DNA of 64,000 nucleotides from Sporosarcina quadrami (GCF_014836615.1 NZ_JACSQN010000015.1:1-64000); one strand, 5' to 3'; shown: positions 41,461 to 51,395, counted from the stretch's first letter. Notes: a model not told the origin generated them from the sequence alone. Translations and numbers: made by a program.

Positions 41461-44400
41461 AGAAAAGAAGAAGGTTACGATGGTTCAGCATTATCGCTTC
41501 ATTCCTGATGGTATTTTCTTTGATCACCCCCGCCATGGCAGCAAAAACTTCAGTATTGAACAATAAGCTGAATCACTCACTACGAGATTCGAGTGAGTTG
41601 GCGCTCAATAAAATGAGCACTCAACTGTTGGAAAGTTTCAATGAAGATAGCATGGTTACGTTCTTAATCAAATTCAAAGAGAAAGCGGATACGGAAACGA
41701 TTGCCGCTCAGGCAAAACAGCAGGCGGACCAGACAAATATGTCAGGGAAACAATCAATCATGCTGACACGATCCGCAGTCGTTTCGGAATTACGCGCAAC
41801 TTCTCTTGAAACGCAACAAAATGTAACACAATATCTCGAACAACAAGTACAAGCTGGAAAAGCAAAAGATCTTACTTCATACTATATTGTCAATGGTATG
41901 GCAGTAACGGCTACTAAAGAGGTAGCAAAAGCTGTCGCCACTTTTGATGAAGTAGAAAAGATCCTTCCTAATGAAACACGTCAATTGTTTAAAACTACTG
42001 TAGAGGAAGTCGAATCTACACAATCTCATACTTCAAGCATTGAATGGAACGTTGATCGTGTCAATGCACCTCAAGCTTGGGAAATGGGAATCGACGGTTC
42101 AGGCACCGTTGTCGCTAGTATTGATACGGGCGTACAGTGGGACCATCCCGCACTAAAAAGTAAGTATAGAGGGTACAATGCATCTACTGGCGAAGTCAAT
42201 CATGACTTTAACTGGTTTGATGCAACTGCCGGCAGGTCAACCCCCTATGATGATCAAGGGCATGGAACACACGTCACTGGCACAATGGTAGGTAGCGAGC
42301 CTGGCGGAAATAATCAAGTCGGTGTCGCACCAGGTGCAAAGTATATTGCAGTCAAAGCTTTCACTAGTCAAGGGGGCAGTGACCGGGATTTATTGGCAGC
42401 AGCTCAATGGATTTTAGCTCCAACAGACGCAAATGGAAATGCCCGTGTTGACTTGGCACCTGATGTTGTAAATAACTCTTGGGGCGGCGGTCCAGGTCTG
42501 GATGAATGGTACCGGGATGTTGTGAGAAACTGGCGTGCAGCAGAAATCTTCCCTGAATTCTCTGCAGGCAACATAACATTATCCAACCCTGGTGGTCCAG
42601 GATCTGTTGCTGCACCTGCGAACTATCCTGAATCTTTTGCAACAGGCTCAATTGACATTAATAACAAAGTAGCTAACTCCTCTCTACGTGGTCCATCTCC
42701 ATATGGACTTATAAAACCGGATATTGCAGCACCAGGAGTGAATATCCGTTCATCTGTACCTGGAGGCGGCTATGAAGGAGGTTGGAGTGGAACTTCTATG
42801 GCTGGACCTGCAGTTTCTGGTGTAGCTGCAATGCTTCGACAAGTAAATGCTACTATGTCAGTAGAAGACATGGAACAAATACTTTTAGAAACAGCAAATC
42901 CTTTGACTGATAGCCAATATCCAACCGTTCCTAACCATGGATATGGTCATGGACTTGTAGATGCTTATGCAGCAGTATCCGCTATTGCAAGTGGGCTTGG
43001 TAAACTTGAAGGCCAAGTTACTAGGCAAGGTGATGATTCGGAACTACCGACATTCCAGCATACTGCTCCTGTTGAAACATACGCAGGAATGAATCTGGAT
43101 TTATCAATCCAAGTGACTGATAATGTCAGCATCGCATCTGTAAACTTGAATTATTTGGATGAAAACGATCAATGGACTATGATGCAAGCAACACAAAAGT
43201 CCGGTGATTATACAGCAGGAGAATTTGGAGTTACAGTATCAGGCGACAAGATTACTGGATCTGAATTTATTTATAAATGGACAATCAATGATTTCGGAAA
43301 TAATGAAGTAACAAGTCAAGAGTATTCAGTCGCTGTAAAGCCCGGAATATCAGTCGGGTATTTCGAAGACTTTGAACAATCTCCTATTGGATGGACATCT
43401 TTCGGGAATAAGAACAGCTGGGAGTGGGGAATTCCAACTTCTGGTCCAGGAAATGCAGCTTCAGGAGAGAAAGTATATGCAACAAATCTTTCAGGTAATT
43501 ATGACAGTAGCATGAACGCTACACTCGTCATGCCACCGGTTGACCTACCTGAAGGTGAATCCTATTTACAGTTCAAACAATGGCATAACTTTGAGGAATC
43601 CCCTGCGGGCAGAGCTTGGGATTATGGACATGTGTTCATTTCAACGGATATGGAAGAATGGACGCAACTGCTCATGATTCAAGGAGCTTCAGGTGGTTGG
43701 ATAGATGCAGAAGTAGATCTATCCGATTATAACGGACAACGTGTTTATATCGGTTTCAATGCATTTTCAGATGGTAGTGTCGTACGTGAAGGATGGTATA
43801 TAGACGACGTTGCACTGAGTACAACTTCGCAAACAGGTGATGTTTCAATCGATCCTATCAAAGGAAAACTTGGAATTATGACTGAAAGCGGACTTGGGCA
43901 AGTCAAATCGATTAAAAAACCTGGTGCCGTAATTGAAAAAGGAAAAGATGCACTCGAAACTCCGATTGACCCTAAAACAATCAAACCGGCATTGCCGAAA
44001 AACGAATCAAGCACACCTCCATTTGCCGGTGACGGTAACGGTCCTGCTTTATTGCCACTTGGCGCTCAAGTAAGTATCCTTGAAACAGATCGTTCTGTGT
44101 ATACGAACCCTGCAAATGGTAAATACACATTAACGCACGGTTCCGGTTCATTCACTGCAAAAGCAGAAGCTTACGGATACCAGTCCACAGAACAATCCGT
44201 AACAATCAATGCTGATGAAACAGCAATCGCCAATTTCACATTGCTAGAATTGGCGCAAGCTACAATTAGCGGTACAGTAACGGATCAGTCTACAGGCGAT
44301 CCGATTGCAGGAGCAACATTGCTTCTATTGGAAGATGCAAACATCACGCCAGTAGAAACAGACAGCTCAGGACACTTTTCATTGACTGCATATGAAGGTG

Positions 44401-45947
44401 ACTACACATTGAAAGTGATTGCTCGCGGATATAATAGCCAAGAGGCAGCCATTTCAATAGGTGGACAATCCACTTATGATTTCGCACTTGAACCATTCTT
44501 CACTTACCCTGGTGGTGAAATTGGTTACGATGATGGAACTGCTGAAAATGCACGAGCATTTTACGATGCAGGAAATGGTTGGGGTGTGAAGATGTCACTT
44601 CCTGAGGGTGATACTTCCGGAATTGTGACAGAAGGAATTTTCCGTTTCTGGAATACCGAATGGCCTGTTCCAGGTGGAACTGCTTTTGCAGTCGAAGTGT
44701 GGGATGCAAAAGGCCCTAATGGAACACCAGGACAAAAACTTGCAGGGCCGTTTGATGCTCAAGCGAAACGAAATAACGAATGGACAGTTGTCAATTTGTC
44801 TGATCACAATATTACGGTAGATGGTGATTTCTATATGGTCTATATCCAGTCTGTAGGTAATCCGAATGCTCCTGGACTTGCGACAGATGAAGATGGACCT
44901 AATGCAAAGAGAAGTTATCAGTACGTCAGCGGTGCTTGGACACCAGCTCCTGCTGAAGAAGGGAACTACATGATCCGGGCACGCGTGAATTATGAAGTAT
45001 CGCAACCGGTCATCACTTCTCCGAAAGCAGATACAATCACGAATGATGAAAATGCAGTAATCGAAGGAAAAGCTTCACCGACAACTACAATCACATTGAA
45101 TAACAATGGTGAAGAAGTTGATTCAGTCGTCGTTGGAAGCGAAGGAACATTCTCATTCCCGATTATACTGAATGAAGGCGATAATGAATTCACAGCGGTA
45201 TCCTCTTTGGACGACCGTGTAACAGGAACATCCTCTCCAGTTAAGGTTGTATTGGATACGCTAAAACCTGAACTCACGATTACAAATCCAATTGATGGCG
45301 AAAAGACAAACCGTGAGTCGGTCACAGTAGAAGGTACAGTCATGGATGCGAATCTCGAGTCTGTTACCGTAAATGGACAAAAAGCTTCCATTGCAGAAGA
45401 CGGTACCTATTCAAAACGAATCCTTCTTGATCCAGGCGTTAATGAGATAAAAGTGATAGCTAAAGACCTAGCAGGTAATAAGAAAACACTAAAAATCTCA
45501 ATTACAGCTCAATATGTAGCACCTGAAATCACGAATCTGACACCTAAACAGGACGTCCATCTTGTAACAGGCAAATCGGTCAAATTCGAATTTGACAGTG
45601 CACCAGGATTAACAGCGAGCTATATCATTCACATGCCATTGACAAATGTCGATGGAGGCAATGATGTAACGAATGCCACTGAACTTCCAATGAGCGAAGT
45701 ATCACCTGGACATTACGTTGGTTACTGGACTGTCCCACTTGGCGTTGTTGCTGACGGAGCCCGCGTTGAAGTGAAAGTTACTGATAACTTCGGGAATGCA
45801 GGCCGTAAGATTGCGGACGGAAAACTTTTCATTAATATCGGACCAAACATTAATGTGGACGAAGAAGGAGTTACAGAAGAAGGAGCTGGAGAAAGTTCGG
45901 AAGAAGATGGAGATGTTGAAACAGATGAGGCAACTGCGGTTGAGTAA
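41457..45947 (+). CDS. bpr: Large secreted subtilisin-like protease, bacillopeptidase F type
   Basis: Extracellular S8 serine protease of 1,496 residues. Order: signal peptide (residues 1-27, ending AMAA), I9-type propeptide to about 180, catalytic domain with Asp in VVASIDTGVQWDHP (about 222), His in GHGTHVTGT (about 268) and Ser in GTSMAGPAVSG (about 445). Then come a jelly-roll domain (FEDFEQSPIGWTSFG), two carboxypeptidase-regulatory-like beta modules, two Ig-like repeats (TITNDENAVIEGKA; GEKTNRESVTVEGTV) and an acidic tail. This matches B. subtilis Bpr. No sortase or SLH anchor is seen. TTG at 41457 is spaced correctly from GGGAGG. Confidence 0.92.
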   Translation: MKKRRRLRWFSIIASFLMVFSLITPAMAAKTSVLNNKLNHSLRDSSELALNKMSTQLLESFNEDSMVTFLIKFKEKADTETIAAQAKQQADQTNMSGKQSIMLTRSAVVSELRATSLETQQNVTQYLEQQVQAGKAKDLTSYYIVNGMAVTATKEVAKAVATFDEVEKILPNETRQLFKTTVEEVESTQSHTSSIEWNVDRVNAPQAWEMGIDGSGTVVASIDTGVQWDHPALKSKYRGYNASTGEVNHDFNWFDATAGRSTPYDDQGHGTHVTGTMVGSEPGGNNQVGVAPGAKYIAVKAFTSQGGSDRDLLAAAQWILAPTDANGNARVDLAPDVVNNSWGGGPGLDEWYRDVVRNWRAAEIFPEFSAGNITLSNPGGPGSVAAPANYPESFATGSIDINNKVANSSLRGPSPYGLIKPDIAAPGVNIRSSVPGGGYEGGWSGTSMAGPAVSGVAAMLRQVNATMSVEDMEQILLETANPLTDSQYPTVPNHGYGHGLVDAYAAVSAIASGLGKLEGQVTRQGDDSELPTFQHTAPVETYAGMNLDLSIQVTDNVSIASVNLNYLDENDQWTMMQATQKSGDYTAGEFGVTVSGDKITGSEFIYKWTINDFGNNEVTSQEYSVAVKPGISVGYFEDFEQSPIGWTSFGNKNSWEWGIPTSGPGNAASGEKVYATNLSGNYDSSMNATLVMPPVDLPEGESYLQFKQWHNFEESPAGRAWDYGHVFISTDMEEWTQLLMIQGASGGWIDAEVDLSDYNGQRVYIGFNAFSDGSVVREGWYIDDVALSTTSQTGDVSIDPIKGKLGIMTESGLGQVKSIKKPGAVIEKGKDALETPIDPKTIKPALPKNESSTPPFAGDGNGPALLPLGAQVSILETDRSVYTNPANGKYTLTHGSGSFTAKAEAYGYQSTEQSVTINADETAIANFTLLELAQATISGTVTDQSTGDPIAGATLLLLEDANITPVETDSSGHFSLTAYEGDYTLKVIARGYNSQEAAISIGGQSTYDFALEPFFTYPGGEIGYDDGTAENARAFYDAGNGWGVKMSLPEGDTSGIVTEGIFRFWNTEWPVPGGTAFAVEVWDAKGPNGTPGQKLAGPFDAQAKRNNEWTVVNLSDHNITVDGDFYMVYIQSVGNPNAPGLATDEDGPNAKRSYQYVSGAWTPAPAEEGNYMIRARVNYEVSQPVITSPKADTITNDENAVIEGKASPTTTITLNNNGEEVDSVVVGSEGTFSFPIILNEGDNEFTAVSSLDDRVTGTSSPVKVVLDTLKPELTITNPIDGEKTNRESVTVEGTVMDANLESVTVNGQKASIAEDGTYSKRILLDPGVNEIKVIAKDLAGNKKTLKISITAQYVAPEITNLTPKQDVHLVTGKSVKFEFDSAPGLTASYIIHMPLTNVDGGNDVTNATELPMSEVSPGHYVGYWTVPLGVVADGARVEVKVTDNFGNAGRKIADGKLFINIGPNINVDEEGVTEEGAGESSEEDGDVETDEATAVE

Positions 45948-45990
45948 TCGGTAAACATTTTTCATTGAACAACAAGATCGCACATCATTT

Positions 45991-46036
45991 AAGGAAAAGC
46001 GGAAGGCATCCTAACCTTCTGCTTTTTCCTTTTTTC
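45991..46036 (+). terminator. Terminator after the protease gene
   Basis: GGAAAAGCGGAAGG pairs with CCTTCTGCTTTTTCC (one bulge or mismatch), then TTTTTTC. Confidence 0.88.
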
Positions 46037-46154
46037 GCATAGACAATGTTTCAAACTTTTAGTATTCTATTTATAAGAGGTGAAAAATTTTGACATTACT
46101 ATACTTAATTCCTTCAACTACTATTTGATAAAACAAATACTAGGAGGAATCGAT

Positions 46155-46898
46155 TTGACAGAACAATCTTGGGTAGTTCCCTATTATCAGTTGCAATTTG
46201 AATTAATGGATTCACAAATAGAGTTTAAAATGGAAAAAGAGCTCGCTACACAAGTAGATGAAATCCACGAACAAGTCGGCAAGCTTTTTACGTCCATGCT
46301 CGATATCGGAGCAGGCAGTGGCATGTTGGCAAGAGCCATGTCAAGGCGCGGAACCCAAATGACTACCTTAGAGTTAGTTCCTGAGCTTGTCGACTATGCA
46401 AGATCAATTTCCGACAACTCAATAACGATACTATGTGGCGATTTTTACACGATTGAATTGGATCAGCAATTCGATGTTGTTAGTTATATGGATGGTTTTG
46501 GAGTTGGAGACGATATTGATCAATTGCATTTGCTCAAGCGTATATCAGGATGGCTGAAGGATGATAGCTGCGCTTTGATTGATATTTATAATCCCGTATA
46601 TTGGCGCAAGATAAGTGGTCAAAAAATGCGATTCGACAAAGCGGAGAGAGAATATGGGTATGACGTAGATAATGAGCGCATGCTTGATACTTGGTGGCAT
46701 CCGGAACAACCGGAAAATGCCCTGACCCAGTCACTTCGCTGTTATACAGTTGAAGAAATTAGCAAGTTATGCGAAGAAGCCGGCTTGAAGATCGAAGCAA
46801 TTTTCCCAGGTGGAGCTATGGATTATGACGAATGGGTTTATTCCCCACTCGTTTCATTAAATGAATGTCTCTCGTATCGAATTAAAGTTAAGAAGTGA
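46155..46898 (+). CDS. SAM-dependent class I methyltransferase
   Basis: Rossmann-fold methyltransferase of 247 residues. SAM motif I is MLDIGAGSGMLARAM near residue 55; the acidic end of strand 2 (TLELVPELVDYA) and motif IV-like VVSYMDGFGVGDD follow. The start is TTG at 46155, seven bases after AGGAGG; upstream in-frame codons to 46080 lack a ribosome site. Monocistronic. Substrate cannot be inferred. Confidence 0.85.
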   Translation: MTEQSWVVPYYQLQFELMDSQIEFKMEKELATQVDEIHEQVGKLFTSMLDIGAGSGMLARAMSRRGTQMTTLELVPELVDYARSISDNSITILCGDFYTIELDQQFDVVSYMDGFGVGDDIDQLHLLKRISGWLKDDSCALIDIYNPVYWRKISGQKMRFDKAEREYGYDVDNERMLDTWWHPEQPENALTQSLRCYTVEEISKLCEEAGLKIEAIFPGGAMDYDEWVYSPLVSLNECLSYRIKVKK

Positions 46899-46920
46899 AT
46901 TACCTTTAAATGAGATTTCA

Positions 46921-46967
46921 AAATAGCAGCGGCCTCCTGAATCCAGAAGGCAGCTGCTATTTTTTTC
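46921..46967. terminator. Shared terminator of the methyltransferase and the XRE/cupin gene
   Basis: AAATAGCAGC pairs with GCTGCTATTT, with TTTTT beyond it on the plus strand and A-rich sequence giving U on the minus strand. Confidence 0.8.
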
Positions 46968-46991
46968 ATTTACTTATAAAAGTTCTAACCT

Positions 46992-47528
46992 TTACAACAC
47001 CCGTCCTGTCATCGCCCAGACAGAGACGGCGGTTTCGTCAGTATGGTTGAAAAACCGGTGCGGCGTCATGCTTTTGAATCGGATACTGTCGCCTTCATAG
47101 AGAATATGCTCATCCTCGCCAAGTACGATCGTCATTTCTCCATGCAATACATATCCGCATTCTTCACCTGAATGCTCAATTAGCTGCTGATCTTCTTGAC
47201 CGGGCTCCAAGTGGATTTTAATCATTTCAATCGTACCTTCGTTGATTGGCGTCAGCAACTCGTATTTTGAATTCGATTGCGGAAAACTAATTGTTTTGCG
47301 TTCACCTTTTCGGACAAGTTGCAAAGCCTGTTCGTCCGTCCCGAGTAACGTAGATATCGAGACATCGAGTCCTTTACATAACTTATACAGCGTCGTCAGT
47401 GTCGGATCCGTATTTCTGCGTTCGATTTGACTGATCATACTGACACTTACTCCCGAACGATCGGATAGATCTTTTAATGACAAAGTCTGCTCAGTCCTCA
47501 ATTTCTTTATCTTTTGTCCGTCAAACAT
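46992..47528 (-). CDS. XRE family transcriptional regulator with cupin domain
   Basis: A 178-residue regulator: N-terminal helix-turn-helix (IKKLRTEQTLSLKDLSDRSG, then VSVSMISQIERRNTDPTLTT) at residues 5-62 and C-terminal small cupin (EPGQEDQQLIEHSGEECGYV, GDSIRFKSMTPHRFFN) that would bind an effector. This is the PuuR/SutR architecture; PuuR represses polyamine gamma-glutamylation genes in E. coli. It lies 84 bases downstream of the DUF819 gene beyond a terminator. Control of the neighbouring operons is inferred. ATG at 47528 fits the family N-terminus. Confidence 0.86.
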   Translation of the reverse strand: MFDGQKIKKLRTEQTLSLKDLSDRSGVSVSMISQIERRNTDPTLTTLYKLCKGLDVSISTLLGTDEQALQLVRKGERKTISFPQSNSKYELLTPINEGTIEMIKIHLEPGQEDQQLIEHSGEECGYVLHGEMTIVLGEDEHILYEGDSIRFKSMTPHRFFNHTDETAVSVWAMTGRVL

Positions 47529-47573
47529 ATTACCAACCCCGTTTATACCTATAATTCTATCCATCATAACATA

Positions 47574-47604
47574 AGAAAACCTGGCAGTCCGAAAACCGCC
47601 AGGC
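47574..47604 (-). terminator. Terminator after the DUF819 gene
   Basis: Minus strand CCTGGC...GCCAGG with an inner GTTTTC segment, followed by TTTTC. It separates the membrane-protein gene from the regulator. Confidence 0.75.
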
Positions 47605-47612
47605 ACTTTCAA

Positions 47613-48845
47613 TTAAAGCATCGTCGCAAACCACAAACCGAGTGTTGTTCCGATATAGTTACCGATAATGTACCCTAGCGTCCCTACGACTAATATAGGC
47701 CCTATCAGGTTTTTCCACCCTTTAGCGATAGCCATTGCAGCAGCTGTTGTCGGCCCACCGATATTAGCGTTACTAACGAGCAAAATTTCTTCAAGATTAT
47801 ATTTTAGCAACTTCCCTGCCGTCAACGAAACGATCATATTGACGATTACGATTACTGCAACGAACACTAACAGCAATGGTGCGTTTTGGATGATCATCGG
47901 AATGGATGCAGGAACACCGATGACTACGAAGAACAAGTAAATGAGGAACGTCCCGATTTCCTGGCTACCATTAATACTTTCAAAGTACCTTGGGAACAGT
48001 GCTAATGCAATGAATGTAATCGTCGTCAAAATCAGGTACTTATCTCCAAACAGGCCATTTAGCAAGTTAATGAAAAAGGACACGTCTTCACCGGAAGGAA
48101 TAAGTCCGTCCAAAAATGCTGCCAATTTGAAAGCGATAATGACAAGGAAAAACGCTGTACCAACAGACAAAGCCATATCTTTCAATGAAATTTCTTTTCT
48201 TGCCCAGAAGCCTTCTGCCAAAGTCTTTCCGTCAGTGTTGCCTGCTACTGTTGCAGCTTCTACTTCCATCACATGAGGATGCTTGAAGCGTTTACGGAAA
48301 AACGACATCGCTGGAATTGTCATTAACACAACAAAATAGAGTGCCATCATTAGGTTATCCGCAACAATCGTTGACGACACCATCTCTCCTGGTGTTTCAA
48401 ACTTACCGGCCATTGCCGCAAAGTTGACGCCGCCGCCTACATACGACGCACTCATCATGCCGCCGATTTTATCCAAGTACGGAATATGATCTTTTAGTAA
48501 GAAAAAACTAATGATTGTTCCGGCAACTGTACCAATTGAACTGATTAGGAAAATAATTAGCATCCGGCCACTTTCTTGCCAGATTTTCTTGAAGTTCACA
48601 TGAAACAGCAATAATGGAATCGCTAGTGGAATGATAAATGCCCATATTGCATCATAAACCGGTGAATCTGTTGGAATGACGCCAGTATTTGATAAGATGA
48701 TTGCCCCGATAAGCGCAATGATAGCGCCTGATATTTTACTTGCCCATGTAAAGCGTTGTTCCAAATAAATACTCACTGCCGCCCAGACGACAATGATTCC
48801 CCAAAGGGTGATCATATCATCCGCTTTGATTAACGTGTTTTCCAT
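47613..48845 (-). CDS. DUF819 family membrane protein (YjcL-like transporter)
   Basis: Polytopic protein of 410 residues with about ten to twelve helices in two similar halves, DUF819 family; these are predicted secondary transporters. Typical segments are GGMMSASYVGGGVNFAAMAG and the later NANIGGPTTAAAMAIAKGW, a pair of Gly-rich re-entrant-like motifs. GGGGGAAGAGAC precedes the ATG. It follows the M19 dipeptidase gene by 16 bases, suggesting that it moves the substrate or products of that enzyme. No substrate is known. Confidence 0.86.
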   Translation of the reverse strand: MENTLIKADDMITLWGIIVVWAAVSIYLEQRFTWASKISGAIIALIGAIILSNTGVIPTDSPVYDAIWAFIIPLAIPLLLFHVNFKKIWQESGRMLIIFLISSIGTVAGTIISFFLLKDHIPYLDKIGGMMSASYVGGGVNFAAMAGKFETPGEMVSSTIVADNLMMALYFVVLMTIPAMSFFRKRFKHPHVMEVEAATVAGNTDGKTLAEGFWARKEISLKDMALSVGTAFFLVIIAFKLAAFLDGLIPSGEDVSFFINLLNGLFGDKYLILTTITFIALALFPRYFESINGSQEIGTFLIYLFFVVIGVPASIPMIIQNAPLLLVFVAVIVIVNMIVSLTAGKLLKYNLEEILLVSNANIGGPTTAAAMAIAKGWKNLIGPILVVGTLGYIIGNYIGTTLGLWFATML

Positions 48846-48861
48846 GTCTCTTCCCCCATTT

Positions 48862-49866
48862 TCATCCCTTTAATTGTTTGCTAATAAAATTAAATGCATT
48901 TGAAAAACTGATTTTTTCCAAGTCTGTCGATGAAAAACCTCTGTTCTTCATTTTTTCTAGCAAAGCCGGCACTTGTTCAACCCTCTCTAAGCCACAAGTT
49001 GCTCCACTAAAATCATCTCCTAAGTCATGCGGAGTCAGGAAATCCAGAAAATCGAAACCAAAACCAATATGTTCCGGGCCAACTACATTAGCCATATGCA
49101 CTGCATGATCGATTAGACGGTCTGCACTCGGTTGGTTTTTATCGATAAATTCATTATGTGCATTCAGACCAATAAGGCCTCCTCTTGATGCAATTGCTCT
49201 CATTTGTTCATCTGTCAAATTGCGTTCATGGTCACAAATTGCTTTCGCATTACTATGGGACGCAATTATTGGCTGATCACTCATATTATAGAGATCCCAA
49301 AATGATTGTTCATCGAGATGTGAGGCATCCATTATCCAATGATGTGCGTTTGCGATTGTAGTCGCTTGCTTGCCAGTAACGGAAAGTCCCTTATGTATCG
49401 TTTCGTTATAAGCACCTGTTCCACTCGCCAAGAAATTATTTTCATTCCATGCATAGATCGCGTGCCTGATGTTTTTTTCATGCAATTCTTCGAAAGCGCT
49501 TTCAACGTTTTCATTGATCGAGTCCTTCCCCCACTCTTTCATAAACGTCATTCCTTCAAGACCTAGAATGATATTAACCTTAGCTGACTTCTGCGAATCT
49601 AAAAAATCACTAGCTGAAATGCATATATTCGCATGCTTAGATGTACTCAGATCCTCCATAACATACTGAAGTAACTGATTAAAACGGGCTAATGGATCTT
49701 TGCGAAATTCTGGTTCTACCCAAAATACACATATAACAGAGTCAATTAACCCTTTGCGCAATCTCGGATAATGTAGCCGATCAAACACATTCTTTTCACC
49801 ATTACTTTTTCTGAAAGCAATATCGGTAAATAAATCCGAATGCAAATCAAATACTTTCAAATCCAT
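48862..49866 (-). CDS. M19 family membrane-type dipeptidase
   Basis: Zinc dipeptidase of the renal dipeptidase family (peptidase M19), 334 residues. The HxD metal pair is near the N-terminus (FDLHSDLF, His9/Asp11), the bridging Glu in ILGLEGMTFM, and later His ligands in IIASHSNAKAICDHERNL. It has no signal peptide, so it acts in the cytosol. Relatives cleave L-D or D-D dipeptides and other amides. The ATG at 49866 abuts a G-run; TTG two codons on is an alternative start. A sigma-A promoter is upstream. Confidence 0.9.
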   Translation of the reverse strand: MDLKVFDLHSDLFTDIAFRKSNGEKNVFDRLHYPRLRKGLIDSVICVFWVEPEFRKDPLARFNQLLQYVMEDLSTSKHANICISASDFLDSQKSAKVNIILGLEGMTFMKEWGKDSINENVESAFEELHEKNIRHAIYAWNENNFLASGTGAYNETIHKGLSVTGKQATTIANAHHWIMDASHLDEQSFWDLYNMSDQPIIASHSNAKAICDHERNLTDEQMRAIASRGGLIGLNAHNEFIDKNQPSADRLIDHAVHMANVVGPEHIGFGFDFLDFLTPHDLGDDFSGATCGLERVEQVPALLEKMKNRGFSSTDLEKISFSNAFNFISKQLKG

Positions 49867-49897
49867 CCCCCCCTCAAAAGTACATGTATTTTAATAT

Positions 49898-49926
49898 ATT
49901 ATAATTTATCTTCTATATTGAAACAA
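49898..49926 (-). promoter_or_regulatory. Sigma-A promoter of the M19 dipeptidase operon
   Basis: Minus strand TTGTTT, 17 bases, TATAAT, about 30 bases before the start codon. It makes the dipeptidase-DUF819 pair a transcription unit separate from the glutamine-synthetase-like gene upstream. Confidence 0.65.
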
Positions 49927-49973
49927 GTAATATTTTAAATTCTTTCGACGTTTCATTCGGTTTGTTACAATTT

Positions 49974-50010
49974 CAAAACCCCCAAGCCTAGTAATTTCGG
50001 CTTGGGGGGC
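49974..50010 (-). terminator. Terminator of the amidohydrolase-to-ligase operon
   Basis: Ten-pair stem CCCCCAAGCC/GGCTTGGGGG followed by TTTTGAAA on the minus strand. Confidence 0.85.
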
Positions 50011-50041
50011 GTGATGTAATCTATTGATACAGTTACTTCTA

Positions 50042-51394
50042 TCAATAAATTTTAGCGTACAATTTTCTTTCCCATTCATCAACTCGGTTATGATGTTGGT
50101 TCCATTCTTCATTCTTCACCTTGATGAATTCCTGCCAAATATCTCTTCCGATGCTTTCTGCCAGAATTGTATCTTTTGATAGATGCTCCAATGCTTCTTT
50201 CAAGTTGCGAGGTACCCATTCAATTCCTAAAGCTTCTAGCTCTTGATTGGATAATGTCCCTGCATCTTGTTCTAGAGGTACACCTGGATCCATCCGTTGT
50301 CTGACACCGTGTAATCCTGCCGCAACGAGCGCAGCGGAAAGGAGGTATGGGTTGCATGTCCCGTCAGCACCGCGGTATTCAAATCTTCTTTCCCTTCTCG
50401 GCTCAAGAACGCGAACCAAGACTGATCGGTTACCCGCCCCATAACAAATATGCGCAGGTGCCCATGATCCAGGAATCATCCGCTTATATGAATTCATTGT
50501 TGGTGCACCGATAGCTGATAATGCTTTACCGTGATGGAGAATCCCACCGATGAAGTGATAGGCTTTATCAGAAAGGTCGAGACCACGACTGTCATTCAAA
50601 TCTTTGAATAAGTTTTGTTTTTCATCAAACATACTGATATGAATATGCAGTCCACTGCCAGGTAAGTTGTCGAATGGTTTTGGAGCAAGTGTACCTACCA
50701 TACCCATGTCTCTCGCCAAATGCTTGAACAACTGTCGGAATGTCACTTGATCATCTGTCGCTTTCAGACATTGGTCATATTTTAAATTGATTTCAACTTG
50801 ACCAGGACCGAATTCACTGGACATCTGTTCCGTCTCTAAACCCATTTCAGCCATCGACTCGATGAACTTTTGAACGAACTCTTCTTGTTCATCCAATCCA
50901 TCAGACGAAAAGCAAGCACTGTTATCAGCAGGCACTAGATTCCCGTTTTCTTCTTTCAATAAATAGGCTTCTTGCTCATAAACCATGAACAATTTGCCGC
51001 CCATGATATCTTCCGCTTCCTTAAGCAACTTCTTCAATATGCTACGAGGACAGCCCGCCCAAGGATTACCGTTCTCATCAACTAAGTCGCAATACATTCT
51101 AGCTGTTTTTCTACGGTGCGGCAAAACGACGAATGTTTCCGGATCCGGCATAGCGAAAAAATCTCCACTATCGGTTCCATATAATGGATTAGGTACATAC
51201 GTGTCAAACATCGTGAAATCCATAATAGCCGCACTGAAATTCACTCCACTCTCCATCGCGCCAGCGATAAATTCTTTGCGAATTGTACGTGCCCGGGTCA
51301 CCCCTGCATAATCTAAAAACTCAATCCGTATATAGTCAATACCCTCTTCTTCAATCCTCTTTAACACATCTTCTTTCGTTGTCACCTTCTCCAT
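50042..51394 (-). CDS. Glutamine-synthetase-like ligase (gamma-glutamylamide synthetase type)
   Basis: Type I glutamine-synthetase fold, 450 residues: beta-grasp N-domain (IEEEGIDYIRIEFLDYAGVT) and catalytic domain with metal-binding EQEAYLL, FGPGQVEINLKY, GSGLHIHIS and the Arg-rich LEPRRERRFEYRG. Its sequence is far from housekeeping GlnA of Bacillus in the same regions, and it sits with hydrolases and an APC permease rather than glnR. That favours ligation of glutamate to an amine, as in PuuA or FluG-type enzymes. Its ATG lies one base after the M20 gene's stop; a terminator follows. Confidence 0.86.
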   Translation of the reverse strand: MEKVTTKEDVLKRIEEEGIDYIRIEFLDYAGVTRARTIRKEFIAGAMESGVNFSAAIMDFTMFDTYVPNPLYGTDSGDFFAMPDPETFVVLPHRRKTARMYCDLVDENGNPWAGCPRSILKKLLKEAEDIMGGKLFMVYEQEAYLLKEENGNLVPADNSACFSSDGLDEQEEFVQKFIESMAEMGLETEQMSSEFGPGQVEINLKYDQCLKATDDQVTFRQLFKHLARDMGMVGTLAPKPFDNLPGSGLHIHISMFDEKQNLFKDLNDSRGLDLSDKAYHFIGGILHHGKALSAIGAPTMNSYKRMIPGSWAPAHICYGAGNRSVLVRVLEPRRERRFEYRGADGTCNPYLLSAALVAAGLHGVRQRMDPGVPLEQDAGTLSNQELEALGIEWVPRNLKEALEHLSKDTILAESIGRDIWQEFIKVKNEEWNQHHNRVDEWERKLYAKIY

Positions 51395-51395
51395 G

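Noticed and set aside
42364..42651. Minus-strand frames inside the protease gene.
   Set aside because: Overlap a certain long gene on the other strand and lack start signals or protein-like composition.
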